In this document: piece after piece, positions 26,011 through 36,705 of the stretch
Layout: each line of letters opens with the position of its first letter
Position numbering within the stretch: the stretch's first letter is position 1
Source: Lanius collurio
Lineage: Eukaryota; Chordata; Aves; Passeriformes; Laniidae
Length of the DNA: 64,000 nucleotides
Assembly (NCBI GenBank): GCA_020086605.1
Contig: JACBWW010000048.1
Coordinates: forward strand, 5,127,943-5,191,942
Reading direction: 5' to 3'
Notes under the pieces: model-generated
Seen by the model: the letters and a program-made list of their open reading frames with translations, nothing else
The model's database searches: none
Told to the model about the DNA's origin: nothing
Translations under genes and position numbers: made by a program

Positions 26011-26164
26011 AGAAGCTGATATGCTGCAGCTGCAGGTGGAAGGCCAGGTGAAGCTGGTGAGGATAATTTCAGCCTGGTCCCACTCTGAGAGTGCTGGTAA
26101 GAATGACTAAAGATGGTTTGGCTGGGGCACACTATCAGGGTTCCAGCACCTTACAACAGTATCT

Positions 26165-27403
26165 GTTTCATATTAATATAAAGCACTTTTCTAATTGCAA
26201 GTTTATTGGTTATGAAAGAAATATTTGCTGACTAGCACAAGCTTAGATATTTAACATTGCAAGCTCAAACTCAGTCCTAAATTGTCAGTCTGAGAGAGGA
26301 GATTTCCTGTCTAGTGAGTACCCTAACACTTGATTATTCAACCTTTCTTTTTCCTAAGCTTTTTCACCCTAGATCTGAGAAAATTCAGCTGACATGATCA
26401 CTGTGATCAATATAATGCATATTTCAGTACATAGATGCTTACTGAAACATTCCTCGTCCGTTCTAACAGACTCCATTACCAACTGTGGCATGAAGAGTGG
26501 AAGTTCAGTTCACTCAGCTAATCCTCTCCACCTGTATGCTCCATCAACTTTTCATTTGTAAATTAACTCAAACTGTCTTGGAGCTGGAGAAGAACTTCAC
26601 GCACATACCTAATACAGAGCATGTTTGTATACAAAAGCACATAGACATAGATGTCTCCTCTTTCTTCTGAGTAATACTAGACAGATTTCTATTTTTTTTT
26701 TTTTTCATCTCTGACAAGATTAAATGGGTAGGAATAGAAATAATGGATCAAAAATCCAGTTAGGGGGGAAAAAAAATTGTTCTTCTACATTCTGACTTTA
26801 CCTCTTTGGAATGGTTGATGTTATAGCACACAATCTGCAGCAGGATAGCTTAGTACCTTTGCATGGTGTTCTAAGTTAATAAGTACAGATAAGTAAGCCA
26901 CTGTAATCTGTTGTGGATTGTGGAGCATTTTTTTTAAATTTTGATTTTTATTTTTTTGGTTTCACTTATTTATTCAATTAAATGAGAATTAGAAATGAGC
27001 TAAACTTTATGTTGGTGCTTGTAACTATATGCTAGTTTCGTACACCTCCCCTGCTTCTCCCATGAATAACTTCTGAACCTGTGCAACTTCTGCCAAGTTT
27101 CACAAGGGTCTCTCAACCAGCCAAGACAAAGCAAGTTAGTTGCTGAATAATGCAGGAAGTATATAACTGAAATTTATACAAAGCCTAGTTTTAGTTCTAG
27201 TGTTTACTGAGTGCCAAGTTTTAAGGTTAAATTTCAAAAGCTTGTATATTGCTTATTTACTCATTTTATAATGATGATGATAGAAAGAAGCTTTAAATAT
27301 TTTTCATCTTTTTAATTTTGTTTACCAAAAAGTGTTAATTAGAAGAAATATTATTTCTCTATAACACTTGATAATCAACTATGTTTTCATCTGTCACTTT
27401 CTT
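26165..27403. other. Unique non-coding sequence
   Basis: No gene or transposon recognised. A poly(T) run of about 16 bp lies near 26690-26705. Confidence 0.55.
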
Positions 27404-27407
27404 CTTA

Positions 27408-27780
27408 GCTGGTTCCATGTCGTGACCTTCCTGAAAGTGTCTCCAGGAGAAAGCCGCCCGGTGCAGCCAGCTTGCACACACAGCCCAGACAGCTGGCTAC
27501 ACCAGTCCGATGATGAAATGAGCAGCAAGAGTCCTTGCATAGGGTTCTACAGGACAGATTTAATGTGTCCGCACCCCTGCAAGGGTTCAGGGAACTCCCT
27601 GGGGGAGAACAATGAGGGGTCCAGGGTAAGAGAACTGATGAAGCAACTCCCAGGGCATATCAAGTAACAAGGGCTGTAGCCAGCAACGGAGCCAACCAGG
27701 CGAGCAGAACTGGGGTACATTAACATAACAGAACAGAGCATTTGGGGAAAGTTTTCTCAGCAGGCCCACCGGCCTCTACA
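27408..27780 (-). mobile_element. LTR of family 2 (solo, minus strand)
   Basis: On the minus strand the element begins TGTAGAGGCCGGTGGGCC at 27780 and contains TGTTCTGTTATGTTAATG, GTTCTGCTCGCCTGGTTGGC, CACATTAAATCTGTCC (possible ATTAAA poly(A) signal) and CTCCTGGAGACACTTTC. The same blocks in the same order occur on the + strand at 28629-29201, which shows common family membership. Short direct repeats CTTA (27404-27407 and 27781-27784) could be a target duplication, but the left boundary is uncertain and may be truncated. Open frames across it are remnants of non-coding LTR. Confidence 0.7.
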
Positions 27781-27784
27781 CTTA

Positions 27785-28565
27785 TCAATTTACAAGTCAT
27801 AGGAATGTGTATTTTTCTTCTAGTTGTTTCTTTGTTCCATTAAGGCTAGTTTTCATAAAATTTGCCTTTCCCTTTTTTCTTCCCTGCTCTCTTTTACTAT
27901 AATGATTTTTACTAATTCCAAACAGACTTGACAATAGGAGCTTTACATAGACCCACAGTTCCTTGAAATTTTGTGACTTGTAGAAAAGAACAGCACAAAT
28001 TATAAATGAAAAATGCTGTATATGCAAAGAATTTTCCTTTATATTTCGACAGGACCTATGAGTGCAGAAGACACTATGGCTGGCCAGTCACTACGAGCAA
28101 AACTCTGGATAAGTGACAGTAGACTGAGCACGTTGTTCCTATTTCTCTTCTTTACAGGAAACATGTACCTTGGGGACAAGCTTATATAGCTCTGAGCTCA
28201 ATCAACACTCCAAATGTTGTATTTTTAAGTCAGCTATTTCAAAAACTTTAGAATTTCACTATTTCCCTGCAGTCTATATTCCTTTTTTTTGCCATTATAT
28301 CCTCTTTTCCAAAATGGTTCCTTAGCTGTGCAGTCCCAGTTAATTTTTTCCAAGTAGGGGAGAAATATCTGTTCCTCACCTCTCCCACAAGATTTCACCA
28401 GAAAACAAAAACTAGAGCCTGTATCACTTTTGTCCAACCCCTGCTCTTTAAGAAAATAGCTGCATATTTGTATAATTACATGTGTCTCCCTGCACCTGTA
28501 TATCTACGTAGGTGTATATATAGATTTATAAAATGCATATTACCATATAGATATATACTGGTATA
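27785..28565. other. Unique sequence between two oppositely oriented LTRs
   Basis: No gene seen and no retroviral gag, pol or env-like frame. A TA-rich microsatellite-like patch with TATATA, TAGATATATA and GGTATATATT lies at 28512-28570. Confidence 0.55.
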
Positions 28566-28628
28566 TATTGCAGGAGGGATTGGAAATAGATGAGCTTTAA
28601 GGTCCCTCTCAACCCAGAGCAAGCATCC
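28566..28628 (+). repeat. CR1 3'-end fragment, left half (interrupted by LTR)
   Basis: AGGAGGGATTGGAAATAGAT, GAGCTTTAAGGTCCCTCTCA and ACCCAGAGCAAGCATCC correspond to the last ~60 bp of the CR1 3' UTR before its octamer tail. The tail resumes after the LTR at 29202-29220. Confidence 0.8.
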
Positions 28629-29201
28629 TGTGGTGGCCAGTTAGCTTGTGGTACAAAGGACAGAGTTCTTGGTGAGACAAGTCCCTAACACCGAAAGAAC
28701 CTCCTCAGGTCAGGGTGACCAGAAAGGCTTCTCCCAGGATCCATTGTTCTGTTATGTTAACCTACCCCACTTCTGCTTCCCTGGTTGGCCCCGGGCCCCT
28801 CCACCCCTTGCTGCATTAAATGTTACGTGCCCTAGAAAGTTCTCCACTCCAGGTTCCTCCATTGGCCTTTGCCCCTCGCCGCTCCCCCAGAGCTCCCCCG
28901 TTGGTCCCTGGCGCTCGCCCCACTCCCGTACTTAAACCTGAGCTTTTCATTGTTCTCGTCTTTGCCCCTGGAATCCTTCAGAGTGTGGAAGCCATAAACT
29001 GCTGCTGTGGAAGTCTGTGCAAAGACCCTTCCTGCCTCTTTGCCACCGACCTGTATTCCTGGAGCTGTCCGTGTGTGCTTGCACGCCTGTGTGAGTGTGT
29101 GTGGCTGATCCTGCTGAGCGGTGTCGCTCTGGAGACGCCTTTTGGAGATCGCAACTCCTTGTGCTCAGGCACTGAAACTGCAGAGCCAGAGATATCAATA
29201 C
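28629..29201 (+). mobile_element. Solo LTR of family 2 (plus strand), inserted in a CR1 tail
   Basis: 573 bp starting TGTGGTGGCCAGTTAGC and ending ATATCAATAC. CATCC (28624-28628) and CATCC (29202-29206) flank it. The next base is also T on the right, and the left T is the LTR's first base, so a 5 or 6 bp target duplication is possible. Both halves of the disrupted CR1 tail (TAAGGTCCCTCTCAACCC left, CCATCCTATGATTCTATA right) are visible, which fixes the insertion site. Internal landmarks are GTTCTGTTATGTTAACCT, CATTAAATG (28813-28821), CCATTGG and a TATA-like GTACTTAAACC (28927-28938). The GC-rich body stands out from the AT-rich flanks. The 140-codon frame at 28820-29242 lies mostly in the LTR and looks fortuitous. 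Confidence 0.8.
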
Positions 29202-29225
29202 CATCCTATGATTCTATAGAGAAAT
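29202..29225 (+). repeat. CR1 3' terminal tail, right half
   Basis: CATCCTATGATTCTATAG is the typical CR1 end (tandem ATTCTATG). It continues the fragment at 28566-28628 after removal of the LTR. Confidence 0.8.
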
Positions 29226-30300
29226 CCTGTTATTTCCTGTAACCAATCAAGGTATTACATGTTCTACTATTTTTGTGTGTTGTAGCATGTCTAAAAGGTG
29301 ATGTATGAGTCAGCCCAAGCCAGCAGCTGAGACAACCACAAATATAGAGCTAAAATACAGACTAAACATATTTCCATTGCCTTGCTTACAAAGAATATCT
29401 GTTTCCTTGCTTACTGGGGAATCCCTGAAAGAATGCCTGGGCAGTGGTACCCAAGCAGACACTCAGGCACTGTTAAACATCTATGCTGGAGGATCATTGG
29501 CATCCTGTTCCCACGGGTTTATCAAGGGTTATTTCAAGATGCAAGGTCCTTTGAGTGATTTACAATCCTCCTCAACAGTGTTCTGCTTTTAACCCATTCC
29601 TCCCAAAAGCTAATTTGTTTTCAGTGAGGCAACAGAAGTCTCACAGGGTATATAACCATACTTCTTAAGAAAAGATAGACAAAGGAAATGTTTGAACACT
29701 GAGCACTACATGTTTCCTATCTCTATACTTCCCAGTTTGGTTTTGAGCCAATCTAAACTGCACCTCTAGTATAAATGTATCACTGAGTCTAACCCAAAAT
29801 AAGGGCAATTAAAGTGAATGTGTACCACCTTAAATCTCAGAGTCAGGGACATGTCCATAGTTTATTTTTTTCATTTATTTATCATAATAGACAAAGGCAA
29901 GCTGTCAGGTTCCCCCTGGACTTCAGGAGCATGTCAGACTACATACATTTTTGGCACAGAAGTCAACTATTCAGCAACTGCCAAATCAGCTGTGACTCTG
30001 CAATAGGTCTCATGGGATATGAAAAGGATTTAAGTAAGAAAGGAAACAGATGCTCTTTGTACAGGTGAGAGAGTATGTTGTTTTCTCCATGTGTCCAAAA
30101 TTTCATGGTGTTATGGTTTCAGCACTGAAGTTTAAACTCTGATACATGTATACACATTTAAACATACCCTGATTTGTATTTAACCTGCCTTCTGAACAAG
30201 CTTTCTTCTCCCAGTTTATTGTGAACTGGTAGTAAAAGTATTCACACACCAAAAAATTATCTGAAGAAATTTCAGTTTCAATCAGCAAATGGTATTCAAA

Positions 30301-30338
30301 TTTTTTTTTTTTTTTTATTTTTTGGTGGTGGTGGTGGG
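30301..30338. repeat. Poly(T) plus (GGT)n simple repeat
   Basis: 16 T, ATTTTTT, then GGTGGTGGTGGTGGG. Confidence 0.85.
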
Positions 30339-30882
30339 ATATTTTTAATGTGAAGTTTGATTTGTTTGTTTTCCATCCTCTGTATTGGTCTTTCAGTTTA
30401 CAATCAAACTACACATTAACCTTCCCAAATACTAGTATTTCAGCTTTCTCTGCACAGTTTTTTTCCCCTCTGATTTACTTGGTGGTATGTATACTCAATT
30501 TTTGTCAGCATTTTCTCCTTAATTATGCCTTCTTAGATCAAACACAGACATCTGTGCTGTCTTAAGCATTATGTGAAGAATTATTTCTGGCATAGACTCC
30601 TTTATGCATAGCTTAAAACTAAGAGCTATTGCACTGGTAGTGTTCCATACTAGAATAATTTTGATCAACTCTCACTGCAGTTATAAGCTTTGTAAATGTT
30701 GGAGAGAAAATGGATATTATAAAAAGATTTGAGAGACAACAGCTGTGGACAAGCTGTACAGCTGGCACATTTCAACTCATCATAGCTGTAGGATGAAACA
30801 GACAAGAGTAGTTCATTCCCAGATCTTGATTGATTTCCTTAAAATATACAATTAGTCAGTGCAAGTGAGATTTCTGTCTTTT

Positions 30883-30954
30883 GGATGAAAGAAAGGAAAA
30901 GAGAAAGAGAAGAGAGGAGAGTTAGAGAGAGAAGAGACAATAAGAGAGGAAGGA
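30883..30954. repeat. GA-rich low-complexity tract
   Basis: Almost pure purine on the + strand, with many AGAGAG and GGAAAAG groups. It can be explained as simple sequence. Confidence 0.85.
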
Positions 30955-31861
30955 TCTGTCCTTATATAAGACAGAAGAAGTAAGACATTATGTAAAGATT
31001 TTTTCAGTCCTTTAATGGTTTACCTCAGAAACTGGTTGATTTTGGGATGCAGGGGGAATATCTGCTGCTCTATAATGAAAAAGTGCAATATTTGTCTCAG
31101 AGACATTTTTAGCCATTAGTCTTATAATGTAAATCCCTCATCCTCAAATAGGGATAGATAAAATTTAAATATTTTGAGTTTTAATACCAAAAAACCTCTG
31201 TAAAGATGTTCAAAGATGTTCACCTAACGCATTTAAAGCAAAGTAGATATCTTGAAAACAATAATCTAACAATTTAAGCAATTATTAACTCTGCAATGTT
31301 ATATAGTCAATTTAAGTGACTAAATAATTTTGTATACAGGTTTTACATTATCTGTATTAATTTTAAATATGCAGAAATATTTTCGGGAGAAAATATCATT
31401 AGGATTAACAGAAAGCATTCTGTAAGTAAAATAAAGTTCATTAGACATACTAAGAGTCAGAAATACATTCCAGCACTAGATTAAACATATTTGCAATTTG
31501 TTTTCTGAAGCTGGGTGTTTGTCTGCAAGCTGGGTGTTCTAAATTCCACTGCAGTTAATGAAATCTAGAAATCTATTCGGCTTACCCTGGAAGTATTCCT
31601 ATGTGTTTGGTCAGCTGAAAATTTGCCCAAGCTTTACTGGTCGTACAGACAAAATCTTCAATGACTATAGTGGGATTTAGATATTTATCATGCCCCAACA
31701 TGACTGAGGTGCAAGAGAGTAGCTTACACATCATCACACAATATCCTTGTTTATGTATTAAACAGATGGGGATTTGATGAATGGAATATTTGATTGATGA
31801 AATATTTACTGGGCAGCCATATCCAATGAGTTGTAGTCGATGACTCAGTGTCCAAAAGGAG

Positions 31862-32090
31862 AATAGCAATAAGTGGTGTCCTCAGAGGTCTGTATTGCAA
31901 CCAGTATTGTTCAATATCTTTGTTGATGACATAAGGAGTGGGATTGAGTGCATCCTCAGCAAATTTGCAGAGGATATCAAGCTGAGTGGCACAGCTGATT
32001 TGCTTGAGGGACAGGATTCCATCGTGGGGGACTTTGACAGGCTTGAGGAGGCAGCTCATGTGAAAATTGTGAAGGCCAGCAATTATGTGC
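31862..32090 (+). repeat. CR1 ORF2 fragment (reverse transcriptase part)
   Basis: The + strand encodes VLFNIFVDDI, a serine- and glycine-containing linker, and then SKFAEDIKLSG, followed by DFDRLEEA. This matches the CR1 reverse transcriptase stretch usually read as [10 protein letters not shown]...SKFADDTKL. The catalytic FADD box reads FAED here, so the second aspartate is replaced. Only ~230 bp is present, with no 3' UTR or octamer tail, so it is an isolated internal fragment. The 86-codon frame at 31895-32155 is this remnant running into flanking sequence. Confidence 0.88.
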
Positions 32091-35000
32091 ATCGTAAAAA
32101 GCAAAATACAAACTTAGTTTTGAAACTTTCTGTGGTTAATTTGCAGTCTTATTGATCATTTTATTGGTAGGTTGTGGCTGGAGTTTTTAAAATAATTTTG
32201 TAAGGTAATTTTTTCATGTTTAAATCTATAAAATGAGACAGAGAATGATGGTTTTTTGTTATGAGTATTCGACCACTATAATATGGTATTGAATAAAATC
32301 CACATGCTAACACTGGAAAACAGGAAATTACTAGCAGATTCAGAAAATGATAAGCATGTAGTTTGTTTTTTTTAATGTACTGTTATTTCAGAAAGAATGA
32401 TTCCTTTGTTCACCAACTTTTGGCAAAGAACAAAATAGTACCACAGGAGTAATTATAAAGAGCCAATATTTTAAAATGTAAATCTTTAAAACCAGCTTAA
32501 AATGAAACCAAACAAGCCAAAAAAAGTTTAAAAACGAAACAAAAATTAAATCTTTATAACAGCATTGAAATGTGTGGGGGCAACAGATTACTGAAAGCCA
32601 GGAACTCCAGTAGGGGAAATAAAGGGCTAAGGAATCCCCCACGTATTTCAAATGTTACTAGAATGACAGCAATATAGGGAAACTGACAACAATATGGGTA
32701 ACATTAAGGAAGGATCTGAGGTTTTAAAATATCAGATAAAATTATGCATTAGTATCCACATGAGTCTTGAGGGGGCTGTTACTGCAAATCTTGGTATTGA
32801 AATGCCAAACAAATATCAGACACTGCTAGTTCTAGGTGAAGTTGAAAGAGTTAAAACCCAAGAGCAATGACATAGGATATTTATCCCTGTTCTCTCTCAG
32901 AAAGAATTGATGTTGTAATTCTGAACTGCATGTAGCCAGGAAATACAGTAACAGACCTGTTGGATATTAACTTCATGAAAAGTGCTGATTTTTTTGTTAG
33001 TTGGTCACAAACAAAATTGATTACAATCCCCTGAAATTACTGTCTAGGAGACAGTTTTAGTGGAAAGGCTCAATACATAATGGAAGTTGCTAAATATTGA
33101 TTCAGCAGAATACTACGCACACACACTCACATACAAAAAAACATTCTGACTTAACATGTCTGGAAAGTAGAGCAACTGAGGGAAGATATGAATATCTTTT
33201 AAAAAGGGAGAATATGAACATCATATGACGAAAACAGTAAGAATTTGTATATATAAAAGAAAAAAAACACAGTAAGGACTAAAGGTTCTCCATTGTGACC
33301 TAAATAAATAAATGAATAAATTTGGCCAAACATGAATGAAGTTTTTTTCTAAGCAGATAAGAAATATCACAATGTGATCACATACAGAAACTGCCAGACT
33401 AACACGCAGAAACCAGTGAAACATAAGACCTTCACTACTGTGGAAAGCGCTTAAGTGCTGAATTTATGGCTTTTCTGAGGACTATAGCTGATAGCAATAG
33501 AAATGTAGTAAGATTGATGTTAACTCTCAAACTAAAGCAGGGAAAGCATGTATTAGAGATCAAATAACTGGCCTACATGCATGCAAATGTGCAGGGTCTG
33601 CTGAAATATACCTTCAAGAATTTCTGAAGTGTTTGCTTATGTCTGAAGTGCTGCTAGTTATACATAAATAATAACGTCTCTTCTCTTTGATAGCCAGCCA
33701 GTCTTATCTATATTGGCTTTATTAAACCCTTTGATACATTCACTGATCCTATTGTAATTTTCAGAATGATGCTTTTCTCAGTTAATGGCAGTTATAATTA
33801 ATATGATGTTTGAAAACCATTAATTAGAGTTGAAATTAACTAACATATCTCTCCCTCTCCCCAATGTATGTGCATTGTAAAAAAAAAAAAAAAATTGATT
33901 ACATTTTTTCATTTCAGAAGCAGAAAATTATGTTTTTAAACTTTCATTAAGATACCACTTTTTGTTTTAAATATTGAATAGAAGTATTTTTTATAATCTA
34001 AAATATTTTGCATAGAATGCAATTCCAATGCTCTGAAGTGCCGATGTTTTAATCTGCCCCAAAAGAGACAGAAAAAATAACTTCTGCTTGAACTGAACCA
34101 ATTTTTTTTGAAAAAGGCACAGTTGCTCTAGCTGCAGGAGCCCCAAATAAATGCCAAGTACTGGGGAGATGTCATTTCACTAAGAACTAAACTGTTGTTT
34201 CTCTATTGAGGAGCTTGTAACAAAAGTGTCTGTTCAAAATTGTTGATTATGATATCTGTCAAACTGGAATATTAATTTCTCACTTAGTTTGACATCTAAA
34301 TTAAAAGATACATGATGAAGAAAAAAATCCATGGAGGAGAAATGAATAATTGGTTGGAAAGAACATCCTTCCAATAATTATTAGTAATATGCTATCAAAC
34401 TGGAAGATTATTCACTGTCATTCCTCAAAGGGGTCTGCTTTATTTCCAGTGTTGTTCACTGAGTTACAATTTATTTAGTGAAGAAAAGAAAAATTTTAAA
34501 CACTGCGTGTGGCCAGACTACAGTTCAAAATTTCTAAGTTAATAAATTTAATCTCTGGTCCATAATATTGATGTATACATTTAAAAGCATTTTCTTGGGG
34601 GAAAAAAAAAAAAAAAACAACAAAACAAAAAAACAAGAGAAGAAATTTCTTTGCAATATTGACTTTCACGCTATAATTTAGCAATAAAATGCCCCAAGGG
34701 CCAAGGGTATAGGTATACCTATGGGCCTATACATGCCAAGAGGTGTCTAAGAGAGGTGATACTGCTTCTTAAAGCCAAATAGTTACACATGGGAGATGAG
34801 GCACCCAGCCTGCAGAAGATTAGATATTATTCCCTTCACTTAGATGAAGGAGGGTGAGAAACATAAGGTAATGAACTTCAGGAAAATTTAAGAAACAATA
34901 AAAAATGTAAAAGAACCTTACTTGAAAATTAGTTGCACAATAATTTAGAGAGTAAACTTTCAGAAAGTAACCTGGAGGTTCTTCAGGCGTTTCAAGACAC

Positions 35001-36470
35001 AGAAAATTGTGCTGTTGTAAAAAAGACAAAAGACATCCTGGGAATACTAACGAAAGTATTGTATGAATGACATGAAAGATGCTAAAGCTCTTTTCTGGAA
35101 AGATGTGGTCATTTTCTGTCACTCTCTCTTCAAAGATAAAAGGACACTGGAGAGTGATATCTTTATTTTGTTATGCCTGTATGCATACATACATACACAC
35201 ACACTTTTGCAGACTATCCTAAACAGAAGTGCACATGTTCCAAAACAACATGGTGCAATCCAGCTTCAGTCCAAAAGCGTGTTGCCACATTGGATGTCAG
35301 TGTGATTGAGATAATTAGCCCAGTTTCTCAAGTGTATCATTGTTCTGGCAGCATAGGAAGCTTTGAATCAAAGCTGTGCCATGTTGAGCCAGTTTGGACA
35401 AGTAGAACACACTTGAGTCTATTTCCATGAGACATTACAGATACATTTCCAGGGGTACTGGGAGTGAAAGACAGTAAATATACTACAAATGAAGTATGAG
35501 CAGTATTAAAAAAAAAAAAATAAAGAAAATAACCTTGTCTTTCAAACTAGTTTTATTGCATGAAGAAAAGCAAAAAGCGTGGGTCAAAATGTGATTTTTA
35601 AAATGTTATTTTAAGGTTCATTTTGCTAATTTCTTAAAGGGTAGTGGGAAATACACTGTAGGTTTGTGTTAAAGTGCTATTTTTCTAGCTATTATTTCCC
35701 TGAAGCCATTAAAATGTGTCACTGACATGTCTGAGGCAGCACTTTTTAACATTCGTTTAAAAAAATCTGTGTAAAAGACATCAGCTAATCATAACAGGAT
35801 AGCAACTGCTTCACTTGCAAACATTCACCTTCAAATCTAAGGCAAAAGGTCATAATTTTCTTTAGTTATCAAAAACATTACGTGAAAATCTTTCCAGTTT
35901 CTTGACTTTTTCCTTAAATTCGGTCACAGGTATGTCATGACCTTCAGCTTTGTTCTTTTACAAATATTGAATTTCTTCTAGGGTTCCTTCTAGCTCCATT
36001 AGTCAATAAAAAATGGTTAGATTACCTCAAAAGACTTGTTTCTAGTCAAGCTGTTACTTCATCTGGCTCACAGTTCCCACTTCTTAATCCCAGTGCATAA
36101 CCTCCTATTGTTACTTAGGATTTCTTTTCTGTATAATTCAAGATAGCAATAAGGGGCTAGTTTCAGTCACATATGTTCTAACATTAGTTCAGTGAAAGAG
36201 AAATTAGTTTAGGTTTCTCAATTCCTTTTTTTTTTTGTTTTTTTCATGGGAATGCATCACTATTTTATGACTTAATTAAAAAACAAACAAACAAACAAAA
36301 CAACAACAACAAAAAAACCACCACCACAAGAAAAAAATAAAAAAACAAAACAAAAAAAAAGGAAACAAAAAAGCCAACCAACCAACCAAACTTGAATAAT
36401 TTCTGGGTTGAATTACAGTTCAACCCAGACCACTCAGTATCTCAGTGGTTAGAGCATTGATTCTGTTCAT
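32091..36470. other. Unique AT-rich non-coding sequence
   Basis: No gene or transposon recognised. Contains A-rich runs at 33879-33894, 34602-34637 and 35508-35520, a 14 bp palindrome at 34709-34722, an A/C-rich tract at 36278-36391 and an 8 bp-stem hairpin at 36405-36426. Confidence 0.55.
36278..36391. repeat. A/C-rich low-complexity tract
   Basis: Runs of (AAAC)n, (AAC)n, (ACC)n and (CCAA)n such as ACAAACAAACAAAC and CCAACCAACCAAC. It adjoins a hairpin and a minus-strand CR1. Confidence 0.9.
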
Positions 36471-36705
36471 GTCATAGAATTACAGAGTTATAGAATGCTT
36501 TGGGTTGGAAGGCATCTTAACATTCATCTATTTCAAACTGACTTGCCATTTGCCACAGGGACACCTTCCACTAACCCAGGTTGTTCAAAGTCCCATCCAA
36601 CCTGGCCTTGAACACTTCGAGGGATGGAGGATTCAAAGTTTGTTGGGGCAACCTGTTCCAGTGCCTCACCACCCCCATTGTAAAGATTTTCTGTCCATTA
36701 ATACT
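36471..36705 (-). repeat. CR1 LINE 3' end (antisense)
   Basis: TCATAGAATTACAGAGTTAT is the octamer tail. It is followed by TTTGGGTTGGAAGGCATCTT, GCCACAGGGACACCTTCCAC, AACCTGGCCTTGAACACTTC and GGGGCAACCTGTTCCAGTGC, the standard reverse complement of the CR1 3' UTR. It is 5'-truncated at about 36705. The 75-codon frame at 36505-36732 is antisense CR1. Confidence 0.93.

Larger units (their letters stand above)
25182..26158 (-). mobile_element. Solo LTR, family 1 copy A (endogenous retrovirus)
   Basis: 977 bp, with + strand ends TGAGGGAACTCAGCAC and CACCTTACAACA, so on the minus strand it runs TGTTGTAAGG...CTCA. Direct repeats GTCTCT (25176-25181) and GTATCT (26159-26164) flank it with one mismatch, fitting a 6 bp target-site duplication. 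Copies at 46933-47830 and 59557-60507 share the same block order. It contains a TATA-like GGAGGGCTTTTAACGCC on the minus strand (25994-26010), a less AT-rich leader (25800-25990) and a degenerate ACTTATACATTTT-type minisatellite (about 25290-25600). There is no gag, pol or env sequence nearby, so it is a solo LTR left by recombination. I cannot place it in a named family with certainty. The 6 bp duplication fits alpha- or betaretrovirus-like elements. Confidence 0.85.
29226..31860. other. Unique non-coding sequence
   Basis: No gene recognised. The 95-codon + frame at 29305-29592 has no recognisable domain. Contains poly(T) at 30301-30316 followed by GGTGG repeats, and a purine-rich GA tract at 30883-30954. 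Confidence 0.5.

Noticed and set aside
27408..29201. A short provirus bounded by two LTRs
   Set aside because: The LTRs are in opposite orientation, the DNA between has no gag, pol or env-like frame, and the right-hand LTR has its own target repeat.
28820..29242. 140-codon + frame as a host gene
   Set aside because: It lies almost entirely within a solo LTR and ends in the CR1 tail. LTRs of this kind are non-coding.
29305..29592. 95-codon + frame near the LTR
   Set aside because: No domain or splice support, and nothing distinguishes it from chance.
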